Under the pieces are notes generated by a model that worked only from the letters and a program-made list of their open reading frames with translations, did not search any database and was not told the DNA's origin. Of a DNA stretch of 64,000 nucleotides, positions 1-7,679 are shown piece by piece. Positions within the stretch are counted from its first letter, which is position 1. Each line of letters opens with the position of its first letter. The stretch is from CAZMGV01 sp964621525 [NCBI: uncultured bacterium]. Lineage in GTDB: Bacteria; JAGRBM01. A program made the translations under genes and the position numbers. Location: contig CAZUMS010000005.1 in NCBI GenBank assembly GCA_964621525.1, positions 1 to 64,000 of the forward strand, given 5' to 3'.

Positions 1-2
1 AG

Positions 3-48
3 GCGCAGAGGCGGCGGAACGCCGCGACTGATGTTTGAAAACTGAATA
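3..48. repeat. Composite direct repeat, copy 1
   Basis: Bases 3-28 are identical to 15597-15622 and bases 35-48 (TTGAAAACTGAATA) are identical to 15629-15642. The six bases between differ. The first block contains a perfect hairpin, GCGGCG-GAA-CGCCGC, at 11-25. The copy at 15.6 kb is the last of three hairpins in a row, and the window begins inside this copy, so the left part is not visible here. No coding role is apparent. Confidence 0.8.
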
Positions 49-91
49 GTCGATGATGGCGGGGGCTATTGCTGGCGCTTCCCCCGCTCCC

Positions 92-736
92 TCACCCGAT
101 CAGCTGGATGAGGTCCGTGGGCCGGTCGATGAGATAGTTGGCGCCGGAGCGTTCGAGCTCTTCGCGCCCCCGGAATCCCCAGGCCGCCCCGACGCCGATG
201 CAGCCGGCGTTCTGCGCCGTCTTCATGTCGACCATGCTGTCGCCGAGCATGATCGTCGCCATGGGGGCGATGTTGCGGGCGTCCAGGATCTTGCGGAGCA
301 TTTCGGGGTCGGGCTTGGGTTTCGAGACCGTGTCGGCGCACTCCACCTGGATGAACTCCCGTTCGAGCCCGAGCGACTTCAGGATCAGGTCCGTGAACCG
401 TTTGGGCTTGTTCGTCGCCACCGCCTTGGGGATCCCCGCGCAGGCGTGGAGCAGATCTTCCATGCCGGGGTAGAGACGGGTGTTCTCCGTGCAGTTCTCC
501 GCGTAGAAGCCGAGGAACACCGGGAGCGCCTTGTCCAGCTCCAGCACGGCCCCTTCGGGGAGCGCCCGCTCGATCAGCTTCCGCGCGCCGTCGCCCACGT
601 ACCGCACGATGTCCTTCACCGGCTTCTGCGGGTGGCCGAAAACGGCGAGCGTGTGGTTGGTCGCGGCGGCGAGGTCCAGGCTGGAATCGACGAGGGTTCC
701 GTCGAGGTCGAACACGATGAGATGGCAGCGGGGCAC
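92..736 (-). CDS. gph: HAD-family phosphatase, phosphoglycolate phosphatase-like
   Basis: A soluble HAD-superfamily hydrolase of 214 residues, the usual length for Gph/PGP-type phosphatases. Motif I is FDLDGTLVDSS right at the N-terminus, with both catalytic Asp residues. Motif II is the Thr in AVATNKP. Motif III is the Lys in VSKPKPDPEM, and motif IV is MLGDSMVDM. A small alpha-helical cap lies between motifs I and II. The GTG at 736 is chosen because AGGAG sits 5 bases upstream and the HAD domain begins there; the frame stays open upstream but reads into the divergent methyltransferase gene. The substrate could be 2-phosphoglycolate or another small phosphomonoester; the family is certain, the substrate is inferred. 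Confidence 0.9.
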   Translation of the reverse strand: MPRCHLIVFDLDGTLVDSSLDLAAATNHTLAVFGHPQKPVKDIVRYVGDGARKLIERALPEGAVLELDKALPVFLGFYAENCTENTRLYPGMEDLLHACAGIPKAVATNKPKRFTDLILKSLGLEREFIQVECADTVSKPKPDPEMLRKILDARNIAPMATIMLGDSMVDMKTAQNAGCIGVGAAWGFRGREELERSGANYLIDRPTDLIQLIG

Positions 737-808
737 CGTTTCTCCTACATTACCGGGCCCGGCAGGGCCCTGAGCGGCCCTGAATCCGGAGGAGGATGCA
801 CACGCCGC

Positions 809-1411
809 ATGGGGAACGATTACCGGGATCATCCCGACCGAATCAAATGGGACGGGAAATATTCGGAGAGTCCGGACGTCTTCGGGCGCGGCCCCGCGGA
901 GTGGCTCCTCCGGTGCTATCCGCTCATCGAGCGCCACCTGAACCTGCCGGCGAAGGCCCTCGACATCGCCGCCGGACAGGGCCGGAACTCCCTCGCCCTC
1001 GCCCGCCGGGGTTTCGAAGTCCTCGCCCTCGATATCTCTCCGGTCGGCCTCGCGCAGCTCCAGAACCGGGCGGACGAGAGCGGCCTGCCGGTCAACACGG
1101 TTTATTCGGCGGTGCAGGACTGGTCGTGGCCCGAGAACGAGTTCGACCTCGTGGCGGATTTCTTCTTCCTCGAGCGGCCCGTACTCGGCAGGATCGCCCG
1201 CACCTGCCGGCCGGGAGGACTCGTCTGCTTCGAGGCCTACACCGTCGCGCAGCTCAACGCTCCCGTGGGTCCCAAATGCCCGCGCGAATACCTGCTGGAA
1301 CCCGGCGAACTGCCCTCGCTGTTTCCCGGTTTCGAGACGCTCGACCAGCGGGAGGGCGAACTCCCCGACGGGCGCGTGACCGCTTCCTGGCTCGGTAAAC
1401 GGCTCCGCTAG
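809..1411 (+). CDS. Class I SAM-dependent methyltransferase
   Basis: A 200-residue methyltransferase with the SAM-binding motif I ALDIAAGQGRNSLALA at about residues 50-65, followed by the acidic end of strand 2 (VLALDIS). The fold resembles TehB/thiopurine-type small-molecule methyltransferases (family knowledge). A later segment, RTCRPGGLVCFEAYT, corresponds to the post-motif strand. The ATG at 809 is chosen because GGAGGAGG lies at 788-795 and the upstream frame runs antisense through the phosphatase gene. The spacing of 13 is long, so the start is not certain. It is divergent from the HAD gene with about 70 bases between starts. The substrate cannot be read from the sequence. Confidence 0.85.
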   Translation: MGNDYRDHPDRIKWDGKYSESPDVFGRGPAEWLLRCYPLIERHLNLPAKALDIAAGQGRNSLALARRGFEVLALDISPVGLAQLQNRADESGLPVNTVYSAVQDWSWPENEFDLVADFFFLERPVLGRIARTCRPGGLVCFEAYTVAQLNAPVGPKCPREYLLEPGELPSLFPGFETLDQREGELPDGRVTASWLGKRLR

Positions 1412-1418
1412 CGGGTAC

Positions 1419-1439
1419 GCCCCAAGGCCCCCTTGGGGC
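1419..1439. terminator. Convergent hairpin
   Basis: A perfect 9-bp stem (1419-1427 with 1431-1439, loop CCC) lies between the convergent stops of the methyltransferase and the flavoprotein. It has no U-tract on either strand, so intrinsic termination would be weak. It may act as an mRNA 3' end barrier. Confidence 0.45.
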
Positions 1440-1442
1440 CGG

Positions 1443-2660
1443 TTATCTCACGATTTTCCGGCCGATTGCCCGCGCCGCCTTCAGGGCCACCTGTCCGGCG
1501 GTGAGGCTTTCGTAGTCGAGCCGTCCCGAAACCCACTGGAACACCTTTTCCAGGATCTTCGGCTCCCAGAACCCGGCCGACAGGGCCACCGGGTGCAGCG
1601 GCGAGTAGAGCAGGTCCGCGAAAAAGAGGTTCCGGCGCATCTCGGCGCCCAGTTCCGACCCGCGGACGAACCGCTCGTAGCCCGTGAGCGACACGTCGCC
1701 GGAGCCGGCCAGCCGGCTGCCGGCATGCCGCGCCGCGAGCACGCCCCATTCGAGAGCCTCCCGGATTCCTTCCGCCACCAGCGGATCGGAACCGGCGGCG
1801 TCCCCCGCAAGGAGCACGCCGGGTGCGGAGAGCTTCGCGCCCCTGCCGGGAAACTCCCGGAACGGCCAGTTCTTCACCGCTTTGGGATCGGGCTCGAAGC
1901 CCCAGCGGCGGGCAGTCTCCAGGCAGTAGTCCCTGAGGTTCACCGTCGTCCGCCCGCCCCGGTCGTAGACGCCGATCTTCGCCACCGGGTTCCCGGCGCC
2001 GTCCAGCTCCGGGAACAGCCAGGCATAGCCCTTGATACCGTCTGCGATGGGCGTGAAGTCGAACCGGAGCACATCCCGCGGCATCCCGCCGAGCGGAAGC
2101 TCGATCTGGACGAGATGCGAGAGCCCCCCGGCACCCTCCGGCAGGAATCTCCGCCGGACGGCGCTGCCCGCGCCGTCGGCCCCGACGATGGTTCGCGCAG
2201 TAACCGTCAGCGGAGCGCCGGAGCCCTCGGGGGCAAACTCCAGAACAAACCGGCCGGCTTCGCCCGTCACCGATTTCAGGGCGGTGCCTTCGACCAGTTC
2301 GACACCCTGTTTCAGGGCTTCGCCCGCCAGCCAGTGGTCCAGCGTGGCGCGGTCGAACACCCGGACCATCCCGGGCTCGCGGACCGTGAGCTGCTTCTGC
2401 CGGAACCGGATGTCCACGGCGTTCATCGTCAGCACCGGAACAGGCGCTGCGGCGAGGTCGAGGCCGAGTTCCTTCAGTACCGGGGCGGTCCGGCCCAGCA
2501 CGCCGCCGCCGCACAGCTTGAACCGGGGGTGGCGGGCCTTGTCGAAGACGGCGGCCTTGAGGTCCGGGTACCGGCGCTTCAGCGCAAGGCCGCAGGCGAG
2601 CCCCGCCGGCCCTGCGCCGATCACGGCGACATCGAGCCGGGCGCCGGCCGCAAGCGTCAT
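1443..2660 (-). CDS. Geranylgeranyl reductase-family FAD-dependent oxidoreductase
   Basis: A 405-residue flavoprotein. The N-terminal Rossmann FAD motif is DVAVIGAGPAGLACGLAL (about residues 9-26). It is followed by the family motif FKLCGGGV, a second nucleotide-associated segment TIVGADGAGSAVRR, and the third FAD motif GVLLAGDAAGSDPLVAEGI. This is the order in geranylgeranyl reductases and related PHBH-fold oxidoreductases, which saturate isoprenoid chains or modify quinone-like molecules. Its ATG at 2660 overlaps the cheB stop by four bases (ATGA), so it is translationally coupled to the chemotaxis operon, an unusual partner for chemotaxis genes. The substrate is unknown. Confidence 0.85.
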   Translation of the reverse strand: MTLAAGARLDVAVIGAGPAGLACGLALKRRYPDLKAAVFDKARHPRFKLCGGGVLGRTAPVLKELGLDLAAAPVPVLTMNAVDIRFRQKQLTVREPGMVRVFDRATLDHWLAGEALKQGVELVEGTALKSVTGEAGRFVLEFAPEGSGAPLTVTARTIVGADGAGSAVRRRFLPEGAGGLSHLVQIELPLGGMPRDVLRFDFTPIADGIKGYAWLFPELDGAGNPVAKIGVYDRGGRTTVNLRDYCLETARRWGFEPDPKAVKNWPFREFPGRGAKLSAPGVLLAGDAAGSDPLVAEGIREALEWGVLAARHAGSRLAGSGDVSLTGYERFVRGSELGAEMRRNLFFADLLYSPLHPVALSAGFWEPKILEKVFQWVSGRLDYESLTAGQVALKAARAIGRKIVR

Positions 2661-3856
2661 CCGAGTTTCCGGGTCCGCTGCCGGGCGTGTCCGGTCAGCG
2701 TTTCGGCGATGGAACCCAGAGGGAGGACTTCGTCGATCACGCCGGCCTCGATGGCCGACTTGGGCATGCCGAACACGACGCAGGTGTCCCGGCTCTGGGC
2801 GATGTTATAGGAGCCCGCCTCTTTCATCTTCCTGAGGCCGAGAGTTCCGTCGCTCCCCATGCCGGTGAGGATCACGCCGATGGCCGTGGGGCCGAACACC
2901 TCGGCCACCGTCGAGAACAGGATGTCGGCCGCCGGCTTCAGCAGAAGGTCGGAGGGGTGCTCCGTGAGGCGGATGCAGTACTGGTTCGGCCGGTCCTGCA
3001 TGGGCGCGACAATCATGTGGATGCCGCCCGGCGCCACGTAGGCGACGCCCGGCCTTAACGGCGCTCCGTCCTCGGCCTCCCGCACCATGACCGGCACTGT
3101 ACGGTCGAGATCGGAGGCGAACGACCGGGTGAATTTCGCCGGCATGTGCTGGACGATGACGATGGGGAGCTCGAAGTTTTCCGGCAGGCCGCTCAGAAGA
3201 TGCTGGAGCGCCTGGACGCCGCCCGTCGAAGACCCGATGGCGACGATTCTGGGTTGCGGGAGATCCACGGGGACCGGTTTCCTGGGCTCCGAGGGCGGCA
3301 TGGAACCGGCTGGCGGCGGAAAGGACGGCACCGGCGGCCGCGACGGGGTTTCCAGGGGCCTTGGCGGCTGGACGGGCTCGATGGGGATGACTTTCCGGGG
3401 CTGGCGCGGCCGTGGGGCGGGCGCCATCACCTTGGGCTGCGCCTTGGCCGCCATCTTCACCTTGCGGACGAGGCTCTCCGAAACCGTGTGCATGTCGACA
3501 GAGACAACGCCGGAGGGCTTCTCGATGAAATCGACCGCTCCGAGCCGGAGCGCCTCGACGGTCACGTTCGCCCCTTCCGACGTGTAGGCGCTCACCATCA
3601 GCACCGGCACCGGATGGACTTCCATGATCTTTTCGAGGGTTTCGATCCCCGACATGCCGTCCATCTCGATGTCGAGCGTGACGACGTCGGGCTCCAGGTT
3701 CCGGACCAGTTCGACGGCCTCGTAGCCGTCCCTGGCGGTGGCGATCACCTTGATGCCCGGGTCCCTCGAGATCAGGTTCGAGATGGCCCGGCGCATGAAG
3801 TTCGAGTCATCGACGATGATGACCTTGATCGGATCCGTGGAACCTTCTGACGCCAC
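2657..3856 (-). CDS. cheB: Chemotaxis response regulator / protein-glutamate methylesterase CheB
   Basis: Removes methyl groups from (and deamidates) chemoreceptor glutamates when phosphorylated by CheA. The 399 residues hold an N-terminal receiver domain (VIIVDDSNFMRR; phospho-acceptor Asp in VVTLDIEMDGMSG), a long Pro-rich linker of about 80 residues, and a C-terminal methylesterase. The esterase triad is visible: Ser in AIGSSTGG, His in IVQHMPAKF, Asp in LTGMGSDGT. The GTG at 3856 is used because the receiver domain starts there and AGGAAAGGGA lies upstream; it is 17 bases after the upstream stop. It is the penultimate gene of the operon. The linker is longer than in enteric CheB, as often seen in deltaproteobacterial CheBs. 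Confidence 0.95.
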   Translation of the reverse strand: MASEGSTDPIKVIIVDDSNFMRRAISNLISRDPGIKVIATARDGYEAVELVRNLEPDVVTLDIEMDGMSGIETLEKIMEVHPVPVLMVSAYTSEGANVTVEALRLGAVDFIEKPSGVVSVDMHTVSESLVRKVKMAAKAQPKVMAPAPRPRQPRKVIPIEPVQPPRPLETPSRPPVPSFPPPAGSMPPSEPRKPVPVDLPQPRIVAIGSSTGGVQALQHLLSGLPENFELPIVIVQHMPAKFTRSFASDLDRTVPVMVREAEDGAPLRPGVAYVAPGGIHMIVAPMQDRPNQYCIRLTEHPSDLLLKPAADILFSTVAEVFGPTAIGVILTGMGSDGTLGLRKMKEAGSYNIAQSRDTCVVFGMPKSAIEAGVIDEVLPLGSIAETLTGHARQRTRKLG

Positions 3857-3873
3857 CGTGAGGGTTCCCTTTC

Positions 3874-4488
3874 CTAGTAAGAACACCAGTCGAGGAGATC
3901 GTCCACGGAGCCGAGTTCGAGCGAATAGCCGTCGCTCTCGACCCGGATCCCTTCGATCTCGTTCCGGAGAGAGACCAGCGCATCCTCGGACGACAGCCGT
4001 GCGAAGTCGCTCAGCCCCCACCGGAGGTAACTGCGGGCAAGATCGCCCGGAGCCACGGCGAAGATCCGGCCGAAATCGTTCCGGTGCCCTTCGAGAACGA
4101 GGCAGTGGTTTCTGCCCTTCACGGCAAAGATCACGCGAAAATCGAGATCCTCCCGGTCGGTTTCCCCGGCGATCTGCTTCTTGATGACCCAGGGAAGGAG
4201 CGAAACGTCCAGCTTGCGGGGTGCGGCCGGTTTCGGCGGCGCCGGAGCCGGCGGCGGTTCAGGCCGGTCCGGTTCCGTCACATCCACCACCGCCAGATCC
4301 TCCTCCTGCGGCGTACCGGTCCATCCGGCCGCGGCGGAGGCCGGAGCCGGCGGAGAAGCCGGAGGACGCGGGGCGGCAGACACCGGCGGCGGCGGGGGCG
4401 GCGGAGCCACCGTCGGTGCGAGCCCGTGAGGTTCCTTCAGATCTATCGACTCGACGCCTTTGCCGAGCCCGCCGCGCTTCCTAGCCAT
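3874..4488 (-). CDS. ParB-N-terminus-like partner of the chemosensory ParA (unknown C-terminal domain)
   Basis: A 204-residue protein in three parts. Residues 1-15 (MARKRGGLGKGVESI) closely resemble the basic LG(K/R)G N-terminus of ParB, the peptide that stimulates ParA ATPase activity. Residues about 25-95 are a Pro/Ala-rich flexible linker. Residues about 95-204 form a compact domain I do not recognise, ending in DDLLDWCSY. It lacks the ParB CTPase/HTH domains, so it is not a centromere-binding ParB. Its start overlaps the end of parA by 46 bases and cheB follows directly. This suggests an adaptor that links ParA to the receptor array, with the same logic as Vibrio ParP or Rhodobacter TlpT but a different C-terminal domain. 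The function is inferred. Confidence 0.75.
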   Translation of the reverse strand: MARKRGGLGKGVESIDLKEPHGLAPTVAPPPPPPPVSAAPRPPASPPAPASAAAGWTGTPQEEDLAVVDVTEPDRPEPPPAPAPPKPAAPRKLDVSLLPWVIKKQIAGETDREDLDFRVIFAVKGRNHCLVLEGHRNDFGRIFAVAPGDLARSYLRWGLSDFARLSSEDALVSLRNEIEGIRVESDGYSLELGSVDDLLDWCSY

Positions 4489-5234
4489 GACACCACCTCC
4501 GCGGCCAGTGCCCGGTAGTCCCGGGCCCCGTTACCGTTCGGATCATACTCAAATATGGAGACTTCGTGGGACGGCGCTTCCTTGAGCCGTACCGTCGGCC
4601 GGATCACCGACTTGAATACCTGTCCCGGGTAGGACTGCTCAAGCCGCTCCAGAACGCTCGCGCTGAGTCCGGCCCGGCTGTCGTAGTTCGTCAGGACGAA
4701 CCCCAGGATATCCAGCCGGGGATTGATCTCCCGGACTTCCTCGATCCGCGCCAGCAGCTGCGTGATGCCGATCAGGGAGTAAAACCCGACATCGACCGGC
4801 ACGATCAGCCGGTCGGCGGCGGCAAGCGCGTTCTGGGTAAGGAGACCCGTGCTCGGCGGGCAGTCGATCACGATGTATTCGTAGCGGGAAGTCACCCGGT
4901 CCAGCAGCCGCGCCAGCCGGAGCAGCGACATGGGTCCCGCCGGCCATTCCCGCTCGGCCCGGACGAGTTGCTGGGAACCGCAGACAATGTGCAGCTTCCC
5001 CTTCTTGTAGAGCCCGTATTCGATATCCAGATCCGGCTGCTCGAGCAGGTTCCAGATCGTCACGGGAGCGGACTGGACCGGCAGTCCGAACGAATAGCTT
5101 GCGTTCGCCTGGGGATCGGCGTCGATCAGGAGTACCGATGAACCGTTCATCGCCCAGCAGGCAGCAAGACTGGTTGCGGTCGTCGTCTTGCCGCAGCCGC
5201 CCTTCTGGTTTGCAATGGCGAGAATGGTTCCCAC
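4443..5234 (-). CDS. parA: ParA-family ATPase of the chemosensory operon
   Basis: A 263-residue ParA/MinD-type ATPase. The deviant Walker A is QKGGCGKTTTA at the N-terminus with its signature Lys, followed by switch I (LLIDADPQANAS) and Walker B (YIVIDCPPSTG). It has no N-terminal HTH, as in chromosomal Soj/ParC-type proteins. Placed between mcp and cheB and overlapping its partner gene by 46 bases, it most likely positions or segregates chemoreceptor arrays, as PpfA and ParC do in other bacteria (family knowledge), rather than chromosomes. Basic residues for nonspecific DNA binding cannot be assigned from sequence alone. Confidence 0.9.
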   Translation of the reverse strand: MGTILAIANQKGGCGKTTTATSLAACWAMNGSSVLLIDADPQANASYSFGLPVQSAPVTIWNLLEQPDLDIEYGLYKKGKLHIVCGSQQLVRAEREWPAGPMSLLRLARLLDRVTSRYEYIVIDCPPSTGLLTQNALAAADRLIVPVDVGFYSLIGITQLLARIEEVREINPRLDILGFVLTNYDSRAGLSASVLERLEQSYPGQVFKSVIRPTVRLKEAPSHEVSIFEYDPNGNGARDYRALAAEVVSWLGSAAGSAKASSR

Positions 5235-5275
5235 GAATGTCCCGCCCGCTTCTCCGCGCCGGTTTCAGCCGGTGC

Positions 5276-6874
5276 CTAGAGCTTGAAATCACCCACGACC
5301 TTGCGGAGGTGCTCGGCCAGATCGAACAGGTTCTGGACCGTGTTCGACTGCTCCTCCGCCTGGTTGGAAACGTCCTTGGCCGACCGCGAGATCTGGTCCA
5401 CGGCATTCGCCACTTCGTCCGAAACGCTGCTCTGCTGGCGGGCTGCGTCCGCCATCGCATTGATCATCTCGCTCACGTTCGTGTTCGAGCCGATGATTTC
5501 CTGAAGCACGGCCTCGGTGCGGCTCGCCATGTCGGTACCCTTGGTGACTTCCTTGGTCGCTTCCTGCATGACCTTCACGGCACGGTCGGTGTCGCGGAGG
5601 ATCTCCTCGATGATCGCCGTGATCTGGGCCGTGGAGTCGGTGGATTTTTCGGCCAGCTTGCGGACTTCGCTCGCGACGACCTCAAAGCCCCGGCCGTGCT
5701 CGCCGGCCCGGGCGGCCTCGATGGCGGCGTTCAGGGCGAGCAGGTTCGTCTGCGAGGAAATCTCCTTGATGACGTCGATGATCTGGCCGATCTGCTGAGA
5801 CCGCTCGCCCAGCGCGCGGATGCTCTCGGCCGAGGTGGTCACGATCTGCTCGACGCGGCCGATGCCCTGCCGCGTTTCCTGCACCGACTGGCCGCCCCGC
5901 GAGGCCGCCTGGGACGCCTTGGCGCTCACCTCCTGCGAACGTCCGGCGTTTTCCGAGACGAGCTGGACGGAGGAGGCCATTTCCTCGATGGCTACGGCCA
6001 TCTCCTTGGTCTTCAGGAACTGGTTTTCAGACGCCTGCGCGACAGCCCGCATGCCGACCAGGAACTGGTTCGCGGCCTGGGCCAGCTCGTCGGTCTTCCG
6101 GTTCAGGCCGGAGAAGACGTTGTGCAGATTGGCGGTCATCTTCGAGAAGGAATCGGTGAGCTCCCGGAGCTCGCGAATCTCGATCACTGAGTCGTATTGC
6201 AGCTTGTGGGTCAGGTCACCGTTCGAGATATTGTTCGCCGCCTGGGAGAGATCCCGGATCGGGGCAGCGATGAGGGTCTGGAGTCCCAGGATCACGATCG
6301 TCACCAGCACGATACCGGCGAAAGCCATGACGAAGAACACCTGGTTCATGGCCCCCGACACCTGCTGGTTCACGATCTCGACCGGCATGCCGAGCAGGAC
6401 GACGCCCGTGGCGCTCTGGAGGACCTGATCCATGATCGGCGCGGTCACAACGTTAAAGACGCCTTGCCCCGGAATATCGACCGTGAACTTCTCCAGCTTC
6501 TGGGTGCTGCGTTCGGCGATCTTCGACATCTGGGCAAAATCGTCCGCCCGGTCGCCGAGCTCGCCGCCCTTGTAAAGCACCTTCCCCTGGATGTCGGAGA
6601 CAATCCAGATCTTCACTTCCTTGTGTTCGGCGACGATGGGCGGAAGGATCTGGTCGATCTGCTGAAGATCCCCGAGCGTCAAAAGCCCGAGCTTCAGCAG
6701 GCCCTCCACGTTCAGCTTGGCGTTCGTCACGAGTACGCCGATTTTCTCGAAATAACGTTCTTCCAGTGTCTCCTTCACCGAGCTACGGACGTACAGGAAA
6801 CCGAACAGCGAGACCAGAAGAATGACGATCGGAGGGCCGATCAGGACGAATCCGATTCGGAGAGTTCTACGCAC
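5276..6874 (-). CDS. Methyl-accepting chemotaxis protein
   Basis: A 532-residue transmembrane chemoreceptor. TM1 is at about residues 8-28, followed by a periplasmic sensor region of about 150 residues, TM2 at about 185-205, a HAMP domain (about 206-260) and a long cytoplasmic signalling hairpin. The hairpin tip, [20 protein letters not shown], is the conserved CheA/CheW-binding site. Many Gln/Glu pairs in the flanking helices could be CheR/CheB methylation sites. No C-terminal CheR-tethering pentapeptide is seen (it ends VVGDFKL). The GTG at 6874 starts 3 bases after the cheW stop. The ligand is unknown. It is the only receptor in the operon, so it is presumably the dedicated input of this system. 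Confidence 0.95.
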   Translation of the reverse strand: MRRTLRIGFVLIGPPIVILLVSLFGFLYVRSSVKETLEERYFEKIGVLVTNAKLNVEGLLKLGLLTLGDLQQIDQILPPIVAEHKEVKIWIVSDIQGKVLYKGGELGDRADDFAQMSKIAERSTQKLEKFTVDIPGQGVFNVVTAPIMDQVLQSATGVVLLGMPVEIVNQQVSGAMNQVFFVMAFAGIVLVTIVILGLQTLIAAPIRDLSQAANNISNGDLTHKLQYDSVIEIRELRELTDSFSKMTANLHNVFSGLNRKTDELAQAANQFLVGMRAVAQASENQFLKTKEMAVAIEEMASSVQLVSENAGRSQEVSAKASQAASRGGQSVQETRQGIGRVEQIVTTSAESIRALGERSQQIGQIIDVIKEISSQTNLLALNAAIEAARAGEHGRGFEVVASEVRKLAEKSTDSTAQITAIIEEILRDTDRAVKVMQEATKEVTKGTDMASRTEAVLQEIIGSNTNVSEMINAMADAARQQSSVSDEVANAVDQISRSAKDVSNQAEEQSNTVQNLFDLAEHLRKVVGDFKL

Positions 6875-6877
6875 CTG

Positions 6878-7660
6878 TTACCCCACTCGCCTGAACGATT
6901 TCAGGAGTTTTCCGCCCTCGAGCAGCCGGACTTCGGTACCGGCGATTTCGGCCTGCAGTTCCTTGCCCGCATGAGCCTTGCCGGCGAAGAACGACGCTCC
7001 ATCTACCTTGATCCGTCCGTCGCTTTCCACCTTCACAGAGACGGTCTTCGGCGGTGCAGACGGCCGCTGCGGAGGAACGGCAGGCGATGGAGCCGCGGGT
7101 CCCACCGCAGCCTCCGATTGCACCGCTTTTGCGGCCGGAGCCACCGGGACGGCCGGCTTGTCGTCGGCGGACGAATCCTGGAGAACGTCTTTCTCATGCG
7201 GCGAGAAAATCGTGTCGAGATTCAGGATGGTGATGAGCCGGCTGTCGATCTCGCAGACACCCTCCAGGTAATCGGCCTGGAGCCCTGCCACGAGGGCGGG
7301 GGGCGGCTCGATCTGTCCTGAATTGATTTTGATAACCTCGAAAACGGCATCCACCTCGATACCGACGTAGAAATCATCCATTTCAAGGACAATCAGCCGG
7401 TTCTCATCCGTGCGGTCGTGGACCGGCAGGTCGAACCGTTTGCGCAGGTCAACGACCGGAATGATGTCGCCGCGGAGGCTGATGATCCCTTCGATGAAAT
7501 TCGGGGTCTTGGGCAACGGTGCAATGTCGTACCGGGCGATGATTTCCTTCACCCGGAGCACCGGCACCGCGTATTTCTCCTTGCCCAGGGCGAACGTCAC
7601 GAACTTGACGATCTCCTCGACCGCCTTCGCCGCCTCGCGCTCCTGTCGGATGAATGCCAT
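6878..7660 (-). CDS. cheW: CheW-like adaptor with an extra C-terminal domain
   Basis: Couples receptors to CheA. Residues about 17-160 form a CheW domain (FVTFALGKEKYAVPV, GIISLRGDIIPVVDLR, DSRLITILNLD). After a Pro/Ala-rich linker (about 165-205) comes a tail of about 55 residues (VKVESDGRIKVDGASFF to LLKSFRRVG). That tail looks like the small SH3-like barrel found at the C-terminus of Mu/IS481-type transposases and integrases; it is an unusual fusion, judged only by pattern. Typical CheW is about 160 residues, so roughly 100 residues are added. The ATG at 7660 is used (AGG 7 bases upstream); an in-frame GTG at 7666 is possible. It sits 19 bases after cheA. Confidence 0.88.
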   Translation of the reverse strand: MAFIRQEREAAKAVEEIVKFVTFALGKEKYAVPVLRVKEIIARYDIAPLPKTPNFIEGIISLRGDIIPVVDLRKRFDLPVHDRTDENRLIVLEMDDFYVGIEVDAVFEVIKINSGQIEPPPALVAGLQADYLEGVCEIDSRLITILNLDTIFSPHEKDVLQDSSADDKPAVPVAPAAKAVQSEAAVGPAAPSPAVPPQRPSAPPKTVSVKVESDGRIKVDGASFFAGKAHAGKELQAEIAGTEVRLLEGGKLLKSFRRVG

Positions 7661-7679
7661 GCGCACACCTATTCCCGGG

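Noticed and set aside
53-808. N-terminal extension of the methyltransferase frame
   Set aside because: It is antisense to the HAD phosphatase and has no methyltransferase-like sequence before 809.
1408-2514. Long Arg-rich minus-strand frame
   Set aside because: It is a frame-shifted shadow of the flavoprotein gene; Arg/Gly/Pro-rich composition is typical of high-GC shadows.
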